Made by a program: the position numbers and the translations under genes
Shown here: positions 32,012 through 41,282 of the stretch, one piece after another
How positions within the stretch are numbered: position 1 is the first letter of the stretch
How the letters are laid out: every line of letters begins with the position of its first letter
The notes under the pieces: generated by a model
Seen by the model: the letters and a program-made list of their open reading frames with translations, nothing else
What the model was told of the DNA's origin: nothing
Database searches by the model: none
Source: Pseudomonas sp.
GTDB lineage: Bacteria > Pseudomonadota > Gammaproteobacteria > Pseudomonadales > Pseudomonadaceae
Assembly (NCBI GenBank): GCA_030656145.1
Contig: JAUSOF010000093.1
Coordinates: forward strand, 1 to 64,000
Direction of reading: 5' to 3'
DNA: 64,000 nucleotides

Positions 32012-35000
32012 GTGATCTCACGCTTCTTTATCGACCGCCCGGTATTTGCCGCGGTCATCTCGATCATCATCGTGCTGGCGGGCCTGATGGCCATGCGCTC
32101 GTTGCCGATCGCTCAGTACCCGCAGATCCTCCCGCCGCAGGTGTCGGTCAGCGCCAGCTACGCCGGTGCCAGCGCCCAGGTGATTGCCGAAACGGTGGCC
32201 GCGCCGCTGGAACAGTCGATCAACGGCGTGCAGGGGATGATCTACCAGCAGTCCAACTCCGGCGGCAACGCCATGAGTCTGTCAGTGTATTTCGAGGTCG
32301 GCACCGATCCCGATCAGGCCACCATCGACGTCAACAACCGCGTGCAGGCTGCCCTGGCCAAACTGCCGGAAGAGGTACGCCGGCAGGGCGTCAAGGTGCA
32401 GAAGAAGTCCTCGGACATTCTTCAGGTGGTGACCCTGTACTCGCCGGATGGCTCGCGCGACCCGGTGTATATCAGCAACTACGCGCTGATCAACGTGATC
32501 GACGAACTCAAGCGTCTGCCAGGCGTCGGTGATGTCAGCCAGTTCGGCTCGAAAGACTATTCCATGCGCATCTGGCTGCGTCCGGACAAGCTGGCGCAGT
32601 ACAACCTGACGCCGACCGATGTGGTCAATTCGATCCGCGAGCAGAACTCGCAGTTTGCCGCCGGCAGCTTCGGTCAGCAGCCGCTCAAGCAGGAGCAGGA
32701 CTTCACCTACACGGTGACCACCCAGGGCCGTTTCACCGACCCGAAAGAATTTGAAAACGTCATTCTGCGCACCGACGAAACCGGCGCCAGCCTGCTGCTC
32801 AAGGATGTTGCACGGATTGAGCTGGGCGCGCAGGACTACTCGCTGATGACCTCGCTCAACGGTCAGCAGAACGCTGCCTTTGGCGTATACCTGCAGCCCG
32901 GCGCGAATGCCCTGGACACCGCAGAAGCAGTGGGCAAGACACTGGAGCGGCTGTCGAAGAATTTCCCCAGCGGCATGACCTACAAGGTGCCGTACGACAC
33001 CACCAAATTTGTTCAGGTCTCGATCAAGGAGGTGATCCACACCTTCTTCGAGGCCCTGATCCTAGTAGTACTGGTGGTGTTTATCTTCCTGCAGAACTGG
33101 CGCGCCACGCTGATCCCGGTGTTGGCGATTCCAGTCTCGCTGGTCGGCACTTTCGCCGGTATGTACATGCTCGGTTTCTCGATCAACCTGCTGACCCTGT
33201 TCGGCATGGTGCTGGCCATCGGTATCGTGGTGGACGACGCCATTGTGGTGATCGAAAACGTCGAGCGGGTGATGGCCACCGACAAGATCGGCCCGCGTGA
33301 AGCGACCATCAAGGCCATGGAAGAGGTAACCGGGCCGATCATCGCCATCGTCTTGGTGCTCTGCGCGGTATTCGTACCGGTGGGCTTCCTCGGCGGCCTG
33401 GCCGGGGAGATGTATAAACAGTTCGCCATCACCATTGCCGTGTCGGTGGTGATCTCCGGCATCGTCGCCCTGACCTTGAGCCCGGCGCTCTGCGCCTTGC
33501 TGCTCAAACCTGGGCACCATGAGCCGGCCGCGCCATTCCGCGCGTTTAACCGCGTCTTTGACAAGCTGACCAACGGCTACACCGCTGGCGTGCGCTTCTT
33601 CCTCAAGCGTTCGGCGGTAGGCTTGCTGCTGTTCGGCGCAATGATTGCGGTGATGGTGGTGCTGTTCAACCGGGTGCCCAGCTCGCTGGTGCCCAACGAA
33701 GACCAGGGTTATGTGATCAACGCCTACTTCCTGCCGCCAGCCGCCTCGCTGACCCGCACCGAGAAACTGACCGGTGACGTGACTCAGCAACTGATGGCGC
33801 ACCCTGCGGTACAGGATGTGGTGACCTTTGCCGGCTTCGACGTGCTGACCTTCGGCACTCGCAGCAACGCCGGGGTGTCCTTCGTGCCGTTGAAAGACTG
33901 GAGCGAGCGCACCACGCCCGAGCTGGATGCGCGCAACCTCACCGGTGAGTTTATGGGCATGGGCGCCGCGCAGAAAGATGGCGTGGTACTCAGCTTCAAC
34001 CCGCCACCGATCACCGGCATGAGCACCACCGGCGGTTTTGAAGGATTTATTCAGGACCGCAGCGGCGGCACCACCGCCGAGCTGGCGGCCAAGGTGCAGG
34101 TCTTCCTCGCAGCCGCGGCGAAACGCCCTGAGCTGGCTGGGGTGCAGAGCACCTTCAGTGCCAATGTGCCGCAGTACTTTATTGACCTGGATCGGACCAA
34201 GGCGCGCGCCCTGGGCGTGGCCGTCAATGATGTATTCACCGCTATGCAGGCCACGTTCGGCAGCTACTACGTCAACGATTTCAGCCTGTATGGGCGCACC
34301 TTCCAGGTCAGCCTGCAGGCTGAAGCGGAGTTCCGCAGCAAGCCGGAAGACCTGTCCCAAGTCTATGTGCGCGCAGGCAGTGGCGAGCTGGTGTCGCTGG
34401 CCAGCCTGGTCAAGGTTAAGCGGATTCTCGGCCCGGATACCTACGCGCGCTTTAACGTCTACCCGGCGGCGAAAATTCTCGGCGGGCCGGCACCAGGCTT
34501 CAGTTCGGGCCAGGCCCTGAGCGCGATTCAGCAAGTGGCGGATGAAGTACTGGGCAGCGATTACAGCATCGGCTGGACCGGCTCGGCCTTCCAGGAAGTG
34601 GCGTCGCAAGGTTCGGGCAGCAGTGCCTTTATCTTCGGTCTGATCATGGTGTTCCTGATCCTCGCCGCGCAATACGAGCGCTGGACCCTGCCGCTGGCGG
34701 TGGTTACTGCCGTGCCCTTTGCGGTGTTCGGCGCGATTCTCGCGGTGTGGTTGCGCGGCATCGAGAACGATCTGTACTTCCAGGTCGGCCTGGTCACCCT
34801 GATCGGCCTGGCGGCGAAGAACGCCATTCTGATCGTCGAGTTCGCCGTGATCTGCAGGCACCAGGGTATGGGCATCTTCGAGTCGGCGCTGGAGGCTTCA
34901 CGCCTGCGTTTCCGCCCGATCATCATGACCTCGCTGGCGTTTATTCTCGGTGTTGTACCGCTGGCGATCAGCTCGGGCGCAGGCTCGGCCAGCCGTCACT

Positions 35001-35140
35001 CGATTGGCACCGGGGTGATCGGCGGGATGATGGCGGCGACCTTCCTGGCGATCTTCCTGATCCCGATGTTCTACCTGCTGGTGGAATCGCTGGCTGAGAA
35101 AATCGGCAAAGGCCGGAAAAAGGCTGAAACGCCGGTTTGA
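32012..35140 (+). CDS. RND multidrug efflux pump (AcrB/MexB family)
   Basis: A 1042-residue, 12-helix inner-membrane proton antiporter for hydrophobic drugs (HAE1). The proton-relay aspartates are in GIVVDDAIVVIENVER (about 405-406) and the relay lysine in LAAKNAILIVEFA (about 930). The pore-domain repeats include FFIDRPVFAAVISI at the start and GNAMSLSVYFEVGTD. The start is a GTG after AAGGAG. No outer-membrane factor gene follows, so the pump must use a channel encoded elsewhere. The downstream gene is a Bcr/CflA exporter after a repeat copy. Confidence 0.95.
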   Translation: MISRFFIDRPVFAAVISIIIVLAGLMAMRSLPIAQYPQILPPQVSVSASYAGASAQVIAETVAAPLEQSINGVQGMIYQQSNSGGNAMSLSVYFEVGTDPDQATIDVNNRVQAALAKLPEEVRRQGVKVQKKSSDILQVVTLYSPDGSRDPVYISNYALINVIDELKRLPGVGDVSQFGSKDYSMRIWLRPDKLAQYNLTPTDVVNSIREQNSQFAAGSFGQQPLKQEQDFTYTVTTQGRFTDPKEFENVILRTDETGASLLLKDVARIELGAQDYSLMTSLNGQQNAAFGVYLQPGANALDTAEAVGKTLERLSKNFPSGMTYKVPYDTTKFVQVSIKEVIHTFFEALILVVLVVFIFLQNWRATLIPVLAIPVSLVGTFAGMYMLGFSINLLTLFGMVLAIGIVVDDAIVVIENVERVMATDKIGPREATIKAMEEVTGPIIAIVLVLCAVFVPVGFLGGLAGEMYKQFAITIAVSVVISGIVALTLSPALCALLLKPGHHEPAAPFRAFNRVFDKLTNGYTAGVRFFLKRSAVGLLLFGAMIAVMVVLFNRVPSSLVPNEDQGYVINAYFLPPAASLTRTEKLTGDVTQQLMAHPAVQDVVTFAGFDVLTFGTRSNAGVSFVPLKDWSERTTPELDARNLTGEFMGMGAAQKDGVVLSFNPPPITGMSTTGGFEGFIQDRSGGTTAELAAKVQVFLAAAAKRPELAGVQSTFSANVPQYFIDLDRTKARALGVAVNDVFTAMQATFGSYYVNDFSLYGRTFQVSLQAEAEFRSKPEDLSQVYVRAGSGELVSLASLVKVKRILGPDTYARFNVYPAAKILGGPAPGFSSGQALSAIQQVADEVLGSDYSIGWTGSAFQEVASQGSGSSAFIFGLIMVFLILAAQYERWTLPLAVVTAVPFAVFGAILAVWLRGIENDLYFQVGLVTLIGLAAKNAILIVEFAVICRHQGMGIFESALEASRLRFRPIIMTSLAFILGVVPLAISSGAGSASRHSIGTGVIGGMMAATFLAIFLIPMFYLLVESLAEKIGKGRKKAETPV

Positions 35141-35169
35141 TCTCCGTCCCCTGCTAGTCAGGGCAAACC

Positions 35170-35190
35170 GTAGCCCGGATGCAATCCGGG
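35170..35190. repeat. Single palindromic repeat unit (GTAGCCCGGATGCAATCCGGG)
   Basis: One exact copy of the repeat used at 2515-2571, between the RND pump and the Bcr/CflA gene. Without its partner it can only form the short CCCGGAT/ATCCGGG hairpin. Confidence 0.8.
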
Positions 35191-35269
35191 AGCGGTTTGT
35201 CAGTCCGCTGTAGTTCGGGGTTTATCCGCGCTGCAGCGGCTCCATCGGTTATTTCATTTCTGGACACCC

Positions 35270-36454
35270 ATGCCGTTACGTCTTCTGTTGATTCTTGGCG
35301 CGTTAAGCGCCTTTGGCCCGCTGGCCATCGATTTTTACCTGCCGAGCTTCCCGACCCTCGCACGCGCGTTCTCCACCGATGTCGAGCATGTGCAGCTGTC
35401 GTTGGCCGCCTACTTTGCCGGCCTGGCCATTGGTCAGCTGGCATACGGCCCGTTGGCCGACCGTTTTGGCCGACGCAAACCGCTGCTGGTCGGGGTCATG
35501 CTGTTCAGCCTGGCGTCGCTGGCCTGCGCCCTGGCGCCGAGCCTGGAGTGGCTGATTGCTGCGCGCTTTGTGCAGGCTTTGGGTGGCTGCGCCGGGATGG
35601 TGGTGTCGCGGGCGGTGGTGCGTGATCTGTGTGACCCGATCAGCTCGGCCAAGGTGTTTTCCCAGTTGATGCTGGTGATGGGCCTGGCGCCTATTCTCGC
35701 GCCGCTGGGTGGTGGGCTGCTGCTGAGCACGCTGGGCTGGCCGTCGATTTTTATCTGCCTGACGCTGTTCAGCTTTATCTGCCTGCTGGCGGTGGCCCAG
35801 TGGCTGCCGGAAACCCTGGCCAAGGATGCACCGCCTGCACCTTTGCGCGGCGCACTGGGTGAGTACAAGCGACTGTTTGCTGACTTGCCGTTTCTCGGTT
35901 ATGCGCTGACCGGCGGTTGTGCGATTGCCGGGATGTTTGCCTATATCGCCGGCTCGCCCTTCGTGTTTATTGAGCTGTATGGCATCCCCGCCGAGCACTA
36001 CGGCTGGTTGTTCGGCAGCAATGCCCTGGGCTTTATTCTGGTGGCGCAGCTGAATGCCTGGCTGGTGGCGCGGCATGGGCCGGCGTACTGGCTGGGCAAG
36101 ACCGTGTGGTTCTACCTGGCCTGTGGCCTGGCCCTGCTGCTGGTGGCGCTGGCCAAACCCCAGGCCTTGTGGCCGCTGCTGATCCCATTGTTCGGCTGCA
36201 TTGCCAGCCTGGGGATTCTGCTGCCTAACGCCTCGGCGTGTGCCATGGCCGGGCAGGGCAGCCATGCCGGCAGTGCCTCGGCGTTGCTCGGTAGCGTGCA
36301 ATTTGTGATCGCCGCCAGTGCCGCCGCCATGGTTGGCGTGCTGCATGACGGCAGTGCCTGGCCGATTGCCGTGGTGATCTTCGGGTGCGGGGTACTGGCT
36401 GTGAGCTTTTCCCTGTTTACCCGCTGGGTCGAGCGCGGCGCGATCCGCGCATAA
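35270..36454 (+). CDS. Bcr/CflA-family MFS drug exporter
   Basis: A 394-residue 12-helix major facilitator protein of the DHA1 group. Motif A is GPLADRFGRRKPLL (about 65-78) and the N-terminus LGALSAFGPLAIDFYLPSFP is typical of Bcr/CflA. The family exports bicyclomycin, chloramphenicol, sulfonamides or dipeptides such as cysteine-containing ones; the substrate is open. It is 129 bases downstream of the RND pump, with a repeat between, so co-transcription is uncertain. It is convergent with a small minus-strand gene 2 bases away. Confidence 0.9.
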   Translation: MPLRLLLILGALSAFGPLAIDFYLPSFPTLARAFSTDVEHVQLSLAAYFAGLAIGQLAYGPLADRFGRRKPLLVGVMLFSLASLACALAPSLEWLIAARFVQALGGCAGMVVSRAVVRDLCDPISSAKVFSQLMLVMGLAPILAPLGGGLLLSTLGWPSIFICLTLFSFICLLAVAQWLPETLAKDAPPAPLRGALGEYKRLFADLPFLGYALTGGCAIAGMFAYIAGSPFVFIELYGIPAEHYGWLFGSNALGFILVAQLNAWLVARHGPAYWLGKTVWFYLACGLALLLVALAKPQALWPLLIPLFGCIASLGILLPNASACAMAGQGSHAGSASALLGSVQFVIAASAAAMVGVLHDGSAWPIAVVIFGCGVLAVSFSLFTRWVERGAIRA

Positions 36455-36456
36455 GC

Positions 36457-36636
36457 TTAACTTGCCGCGCGCTGCTGCAGGGTGGGCAGCATATGCGGCG
36501 CGCTCAGACGCGCTTGCAGGGTGCTGACGAACTGACGGGCCTCGCTTTCACTGCGAAAGGTCACGCTTTGCTTGCCAAAGCTTACTTGCCAGCCTGAGCC
36601 AGCGGCTGTTTTTACCGGTTGGATCATTACGTTCAT
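36457..36636 (-). CDS. Small hypothetical protein, 59 residues
   Basis: A short gene reading MNVMIQPVKTAAGSGWQVSF and ending PTLQQRAAS. Its ATG at 36636 is preceded by a perfect GGAGG seven bases upstream, which is strong support. The sequence alternates a beta-hairpin-like N-terminus with a helix (SESEARQFVSTLQARL), so a small folded protein is plausible. It has no signal peptide or membrane segment. The stop lies 2 bases from the end of the convergent exporter gene. I do not recognise a family; similar small proteins are common as conserved hypotheticals in Pseudomonas. Confidence 0.75.
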   Translation of the reverse strand: MNVMIQPVKTAAGSGWQVSFGKQSVTFRSESEARQFVSTLQARLSAPHMLPTLQQRAAS

Positions 36637-36705
36637 CGCCGAGCCTCCTATGCAAGAAAGGCCAGTCTAGTCGCTCAAGATGAACTTTCATTGACCTGTA
36701 ACAAA

Positions 36706-38589
36706 TCAATCACGGCTGGCGTACCGTTGGTCTGATTCGCTTGCTTGGGTTGCACTGGGGTTGGCGCTGAACTGCACGGCCAGCCCTGCAAGTCGGGTGA
36801 ATTCGGTGACCAGGGCGATATCCGCCGCGCTCGGCCGGCTGGGTTGCGGGTAGTAGATGCCGAAGGTGCCCAGCACCTGGCCGCTGTCATCCTTGAACGG
36901 CAGTGACCAGCACGCGTGCAGGCCGGCGGCCAGGGCGACGCTTTTGTAGTCGCGCCAATAGGGGTGCTGGCTAAGGTCCTCGGCAATGACCAGCTCGCCA
37001 CTCGCTGCGGCATGCCCGCATGAGCCGACCTCCGGTGCCGCTTGAATCCCTTCGATGGCTTGGCAGTAAGCCTGTGGCAGGCTTGGTGCAGCGCCAACAT
37101 GCAGGCGCTGGTGCTCATCGAGCAGCATGATCGACACACGCATCTGCGGTTGCAGGCTTTCCAGGCGCCGGGTGATGCCGTTGAGGATGCTGTGCAGTGG
37201 GCGCAGGCCGAGCAACTCGTCGAGTACCGCATTGCGCGCCTGCTGCAGATGCTGCGTTTGATGGCGCTCATGCACGTCATGCAGGCTGCCGTGCAGGCTG
37301 TGCTCGGGCAGGCTCAGGTTGAGGTGCAGTTCAACGCGGCGCGCCTGGCCGCTGTGGGTCAGCAGCTGGCATTCCAGGCGCAGGCTGCTGAGCTTGCCGC
37401 TGCGCAGTTCTTCCAGGCGTTGGCGCAGCGTGGTCTGGCCCAGTTCCGGCATAAAACGTTGCAGTGGGCTGCCCAGGCTTTCGTGGATCGGGTAACCGCT
37501 GATCTGCTCCCAGGCCGGGTTGAGGAAGCTCAGTTTGTCGGCGGCATCGGTGATAAAGGTCGCATCACCGAGGTGCTCGACCAGTGAGCGGTAGCGGCTC
37601 TCGCTGACCTGCAGTTCGTTGTCCATTTTCTTCAGTTCGGTCAGGTCGATATCGACGCAGTACAGCTCCAGTTGGTCGAGGCTGTTGCGCAGCATCAGGT
37701 GGCTGGAATAGACCCACACCAGGCTGCCGTCCTTGCGTTGTAATTGCACCTCGGCGGCGGGAATGGGTGGGCCACCGAGCTGCCACAGGTTGATTGCGCT
37801 GGCCACCTTGCTGCGCGCCGCGGGCGGTACAATCAGCTCCTCCAGGCGGCGCCCCATCACTTCATGCACGGCATAGCCATAGAGCAGGGTGCTGGCCTGG
37901 TTCCAGTAAATCACTCGGCGTTCGCGGTCATAGCCCTGTACGGCTATTCGTGGCGTTTGCTCGAACAATTGACGAAAGCGCCGCTCGCTCTCGCGCAGGG
38001 CGCTTTCATCGCGTTTCTGCGCGCTGATGTTCTGCACCGTGCCGAGGATGCTGCCGTACTCGTCGACCTCGCCGCGCAGCATCAGCCAGGTGGCCTGATG
38101 TGGCTGCGGTTGCAGCAGGCGGGCGCTTACCATCATGGGGTTGTGGCCCTCCAGCAAGGCCTGCAGGGCGCGTTGCACGGCAGCGCGTTCGGCGGGGTGC
38201 AGCCAGCTGAGCAGCTGTTCGCTGGTGCACTGCGGGCTACCAGCGTCGCGGCCGAGCAGGCAGAGCGCCTCGTCACTCAAGTGGAAAGCGTGGCGGTACT
38301 CCCAGCTGCCGAGCCCGGCGTTGCGCTGGGTGTGTTGCAGCAGGCGGCTGTTGTGGGTGAGTTTTTCCAGCAGTTGGCGCTGCGCCTGCCGGTCACGCTG
38401 GCTGAGCAGGAAGATCAGCCCGGTGCTAAGCAGAATAAACAGCAGGCCTTTGCCTGTTTGCAGCTCGGCTACCAGCTCGCTGTCCTCAACCAGTGCGTGC
38501 AGCAGGTAGTCGCTGCCGAAAATCCACAGGGTGCTGAACAGCATATATACGCCAGCCAGGCGCAGTGGGCCTTGAAGATCGGGTCGCAT
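36706..38589 (-). CDS. Membrane-linked multi-PAS/GAF sensory protein without output domain
   Basis: A 627-residue protein. Two N-terminal membrane helices (about 12-30 and 46-62) are followed by three PAS domains (about 85-195, 205-320 and 335-445; the second has VIYWNQASTLLYGYAVHEVMG, the third KLSFLNPAWEQISGYP) and a GAF domain (about 460-605, ending GTFGIYYPQPSRPSAADIALV). In related Pseudomonas proteins such arrays usually lead into GGDEF, EAL or a histidine kinase. Here the frame stops after the GAF with RYASRD, and I see no kinase or cyclase sequence downstream. It could act through a partner protein or be a truncated form. Confidence 0.85.
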   Translation of the reverse strand: MRPDLQGPLRLAGVYMLFSTLWIFGSDYLLHALVEDSELVAELQTGKGLLFILLSTGLIFLLSQRDRQAQRQLLEKLTHNSRLLQHTQRNAGLGSWEYRHAFHLSDEALCLLGRDAGSPQCTSEQLLSWLHPAERAAVQRALQALLEGHNPMMVSARLLQPQPHQATWLMLRGEVDEYGSILGTVQNISAQKRDESALRESERRFRQLFEQTPRIAVQGYDRERRVIYWNQASTLLYGYAVHEVMGRRLEELIVPPAARSKVASAINLWQLGGPPIPAAEVQLQRKDGSLVWVYSSHLMLRNSLDQLELYCVDIDLTELKKMDNELQVSESRYRSLVEHLGDATFITDAADKLSFLNPAWEQISGYPIHESLGSPLQRFMPELGQTTLRQRLEELRSGKLSSLRLECQLLTHSGQARRVELHLNLSLPEHSLHGSLHDVHERHQTQHLQQARNAVLDELLGLRPLHSILNGITRRLESLQPQMRVSIMLLDEHQRLHVGAAPSLPQAYCQAIEGIQAAPEVGSCGHAAASGELVIAEDLSQHPYWRDYKSVALAAGLHACWSLPFKDDSGQVLGTFGIYYPQPSRPSAADIALVTEFTRLAGLAVQFSANPSATQASESDQRYASRD

Positions 38590-38756
38590 CCCTTACCGCC
38601 AATGGCTAGCCAGGTCGAGAGGATTGATGGGCTTGTTGCCAGCGACACTGCTGGAGGCAATGGCCTAAGTCTAGCTTGTGGCTTGTCGAATGCAGGGCGC
38701 GCGATAAAAAAGCTGCCCGGCCCACACAGAGCATGAGCCGGGGTGTCTCAGCGTCT

Positions 38757-39773
38757 TTAAAAGCCTTCGAGGACGATCTTGCCCTTGGCCGTGCCACTCT
38801 CCAGCAGGGCATGGGCGCGGCGCAGATTGGCCGCGTTGATGCTGCCGAAGTGCTCGCCGAGGGTGGTGTGCAAGGTGCCGGCATCCACCAGTTCGGCAAC
38901 CCTATCTAGCAGGCGATGCTGCTCGATCATGTCGGCGGTCTCGAACAGCGAGCGGGTAAACATCAGTTCCCAGTGCAGCGACAGGCTTTTGCGCTTGAGC
39001 TGCATGATGTCCAGCGCTTGCTCCGGGTCGTCGATCAGCGCCAGGCGGCCTTGCGGGGCGAGTGCTTCGACCAGTTGTGCATAGTGCTGATCGGTCTGGG
39101 TCAGGCTGGCCACATGGGTGACCTGGTTGATGCCGATGCGTTTCAGCTCTTCACTCAGTGGCTGACGATGGTCGATCACATGGTGCGCGCCCAGTTCGCG
39201 GACCCAGGCTTGGGTTTCCGGGCGGGAGGCGGTGCCGATCACGGTCAGGCCGGTGAGCTGGCGCGCCAGCTGCACCAGCACCGAACCAACGCCACCAGCG
39301 GCGCCGACGATCAGCAGGCTCTGGCCCAGGTCAGTGTTGCCCTGAGTGATCTGCAGGCGCTCGAAGAGTAATTCCCAGGCGGTGATCGCGGTCAGCGGCA
39401 GCGCGGCGGCTTCGGCAAACGGCAAGCTCTTGGGCATGTGCCCGACGATGCGTTCGTCCACCACATGCAGCTCGCTGTTGGCACCTGCACGGTTGATTGC
39501 CCCGGCGTAGTACACCTGATCGCCGGGCTGGAACAGGCTGACCTCGCTGCCCACCGCTTTGACGATACCGCTGGCATCCCAGCCCAGTACCTTGGCAGCG
39601 CCGTCTGTTGGGGCGACGTTGCGACGGATTTTGGTGTCCACCGGGTTGACTGAAATGGCCTTGACCTCGACCAGCAGATCGCGCGGACCGGTGGTTGGCG
39701 TCGGCAGGTCAACATCCTGCAGGGCGTCGGTGTGGTCGGCGGGCAGGGAGTGGTAATAAGCGACAGCTTTCAT
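38757..39773 (-). CDS. Zinc-type alcohol dehydrogenase-like quinone oxidoreductase
   Basis: A 338-residue NADPH-dependent medium-chain dehydrogenase of the zeta-crystallin/quinone reductase type. The nucleotide motif is LIVGAAGGVGSVLVQLARQL (about 148-167). The N-terminal catalytic domain lacks the usual zinc cysteines, fitting the zinc-free quinone reductases despite the family name. The ATG at 39773 has AAGGAG upstream. The ABM-domain monooxygenase gene ends 10 bases upstream, so the pair is one operon, divergent from a LysR gene, which probably controls it. Confidence 0.88.
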   Translation of the reverse strand: MKAVAYYHSLPADHTDALQDVDLPTPTTGPRDLLVEVKAISVNPVDTKIRRNVAPTDGAAKVLGWDASGIVKAVGSEVSLFQPGDQVYYAGAINRAGANSELHVVDERIVGHMPKSLPFAEAAALPLTAITAWELLFERLQITQGNTDLGQSLLIVGAAGGVGSVLVQLARQLTGLTVIGTASRPETQAWVRELGAHHVIDHRQPLSEELKRIGINQVTHVASLTQTDQHYAQLVEALAPQGRLALIDDPEQALDIMQLKRKSLSLHWELMFTRSLFETADMIEQHRLLDRVAELVDAGTLHTTLGEHFGSINAANLRRAHALLESGTAKGKIVLEGF

Positions 39774-39783
39774 AAAGGGCTCC

Positions 39784-40077
39784 TTAGACAATGCGTTGCA
39801 TCAGTTGATGATCGACCTGTTCCAGCAGGTTGCCGCAGGTTTCGCCGAAGTGCAGAAAGTGGGCGGTCTGCTGGTGCGCGCTGAGAGCGGCGGCGTCCTG
39901 CCACTGCTCAACCATGATGAAGCGGTTGGGCAGCTGCTGATGGCGGTGCAGGTTGTACTGCAGGCAACCGGCTTCGGCTTGGCTGGGCGGCACCAGCTGG
40001 CGCAGGCCGGCTTCAACCGCCTCGGCCTGGTCGGGGCGGGCGGTGATGGTGGCAATCAGGGTCAGTGGCGTGGTCAT
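39784..40077 (-). CDS. Antibiotic-biosynthesis-monooxygenase (ABM) domain protein, YgiN-like
   Basis: A 97-residue dimeric alpha-beta barrel protein. LIATITARPDQAEAVEAGLRQL (the first 22 residues of the fold) and GCLQYNLHRHQQLPNRFIMVEQW with a terminal AHQQTAHF are typical of YgiN, which oxidises menadiol-like quinols. Together with the downstream quinone reductase this suggests quinone or reactive-aldehyde turnover. It is the promoter-proximal gene of the pair, facing the LysR gene across about 100 bases. Confidence 0.88.
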   Translation of the reverse strand: MTTPLTLIATITARPDQAEAVEAGLRQLVPPSQAEAGCLQYNLHRHQQLPNRFIMVEQWQDAAALSAHQQTAHFLHFGETCGNLLEQVDHQLMQRIV

Positions 40078-40180
40078 GGTGGACTCCGGTTAAGTGCTGC
40101 CCATGCTCGGTTATTTGATTGACGAGAAAAACAGGCGGCTACTAGAGTCTCTTTCAATATTTTTTTGATAATGAGCCGCC

Positions 40181-41098
40181 ATGCTGCGTTTTGATGATTT
40201 GCAGTTGTTCGTCTCTACCGCCGATCTGGGCAATCTCTCGGCGGCGGCGCGGCGCCTGGATATTTCTCCGGCGGTGGCCAGCGCCGCGCTCAAGCGCCTG
40301 GAGCAGCAACTGCAGGTGCGCCTGTTCAGTCGCTCCACCCGCAGCCTGCGCCTGACCCCCGAAGGCGAGCTGTTTCTCGGTCATGCGCGCCTGGCCTTGC
40401 AGAGTCTGGATGACGGCCGGCAGCAGTTAGCCGGCAGCAAGATTGGTATCAGTGGACCGTTGCAGTTGTCTGCACCGTCGGATTTCGGTCGCAATACCTT
40501 GCTGCCCTGGTTGGATGAATTTCAGCAGGCGCACCCGCAGGTGCAGCTGCGCCTGCTGCTGGGTGATCGTATGGCGGATCTGTTTCGCGAGCCGGTGGAC
40601 ATTGCCCTGCGCTACGGCGCCCCGGAGGATTCCAGCTTGGTCGCCTTACCCGTTGCTGCGCTGAATCGGCGCGTGTTGTGCGCTGCGCCGCAGTACCTAC
40701 GCAAGCATGGCGCGCCACAGGCGGTGGAGGAACTGGCCGAGTACAACTGCCTGCTCTACATGCTCGGTGGGCGGCTGCATGACCGCTGGCGTTTCAGCGA
40801 TGGCAAGCGCGAGCAGGGCATCAGCGTCAAAGGCGACCGGGTCAGCGACGATGCCGATGTGGTGCGGCGCTGGGCGGTCAGCGGTGCCGGGCTGGTCTAC
40901 AAGTCCTGGCTGGATGTGGCCGGCGATGTGCGGGCAGGTCGTCTACAGGTGTTGTTGCCTGAGCTGTGCGGTGAGCCGACGCCGCTCAACCTGATCTGCG
41001 CGCATCGCGCGCAACTGAGTAAACCGGTATTGCTGCTGCGTGAGTTCGTACAAGCACGCTGCGCGGAGTTGTTGGCGCAGGCACCCTGGCCGAACTAG
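40181..41098 (+). CDS. LysR-family transcriptional regulator
   Basis: A 305-residue LTTR. The winged helix-turn-helix is FVSTADLGNLSAAARRLDIS PAVASAALKRLE (about 10-42) and the C-terminal effector domain is of the periplasmic-binding type. The sequence resembles the group that regulates quinone/aldehyde reductases of the neighbouring type. It is divergent from the ABM/quinone reductase operon, a standard arrangement for a dedicated activator or repressor. The stop codon TAG is made from the TA target and the first G of MITE-like element 2, so the original C-terminus may have been different. Confidence 0.9.
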   Translation: MLRFDDLQLFVSTADLGNLSAAARRLDISPAVASAALKRLEQQLQVRLFSRSTRSLRLTPEGELFLGHARLALQSLDDGRQQLAGSKIGISGPLQLSAPSDFGRNTLLPWLDEFQQAHPQVQLRLLLGDRMADLFREPVDIALRYGAPEDSSLVALPVAALNRRVLCAAPQYLRKHGAPQAVEELAEYNCLLYMLGGRLHDRWRFSDGKREQGISVKGDRVSDDADVVRRWAVSGAGLVYKSWLDVAGDVRAGRLQVLLPELCGEPTPLNLICAHRAQLSKPVLLLREFVQARCAELLAQAPWPN

Positions 41099-41282
41099 CA
41101 GACCGTTGGAAAACTACCTACGTCGCCGATACTGCGTTAAAAACAGGCTCGGAATGCTCAGGTACAGCTCGTAAACTCGCGTGCGAGCCCAGTCCGCTTC
41201 CTCGCCGTTTTGACCAGCCGGTGGCTGTTACTGGCGTAGCGCCTTGTCTCGGCTTCCTCGCCAACATTTTCCAACGGTCTGC
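41098..41282. mobile_element. MITE-like element 2 (185 bp, TA target duplication)
   Basis: Perfect 16-base inverted ends GCAGACCGTTGGAAAA and TTTTCCAACGGTCTGC are flanked by TA on both sides (41096-41097 and 41283-41284), as expected for an IS630/Tc1-mariner-type target duplication. CTGCGTTAAAAACAG (41132-41146) and CCAGCCGGTGGCTGTTACT (41214-41232) match, in inverted orientation, motifs of element 1 (13477-13730). The distance of the first motif from its nearer end is 34 bases here and 35 there. No coding potential is visible. Confidence 0.8.

Noticed and set aside
33062..34861. A 599-codon open frame on the minus strand
   Set aside because: It lies antisense to the RND pump gene and is His/Gln-rich as a mirror of pump codons; not a gene.
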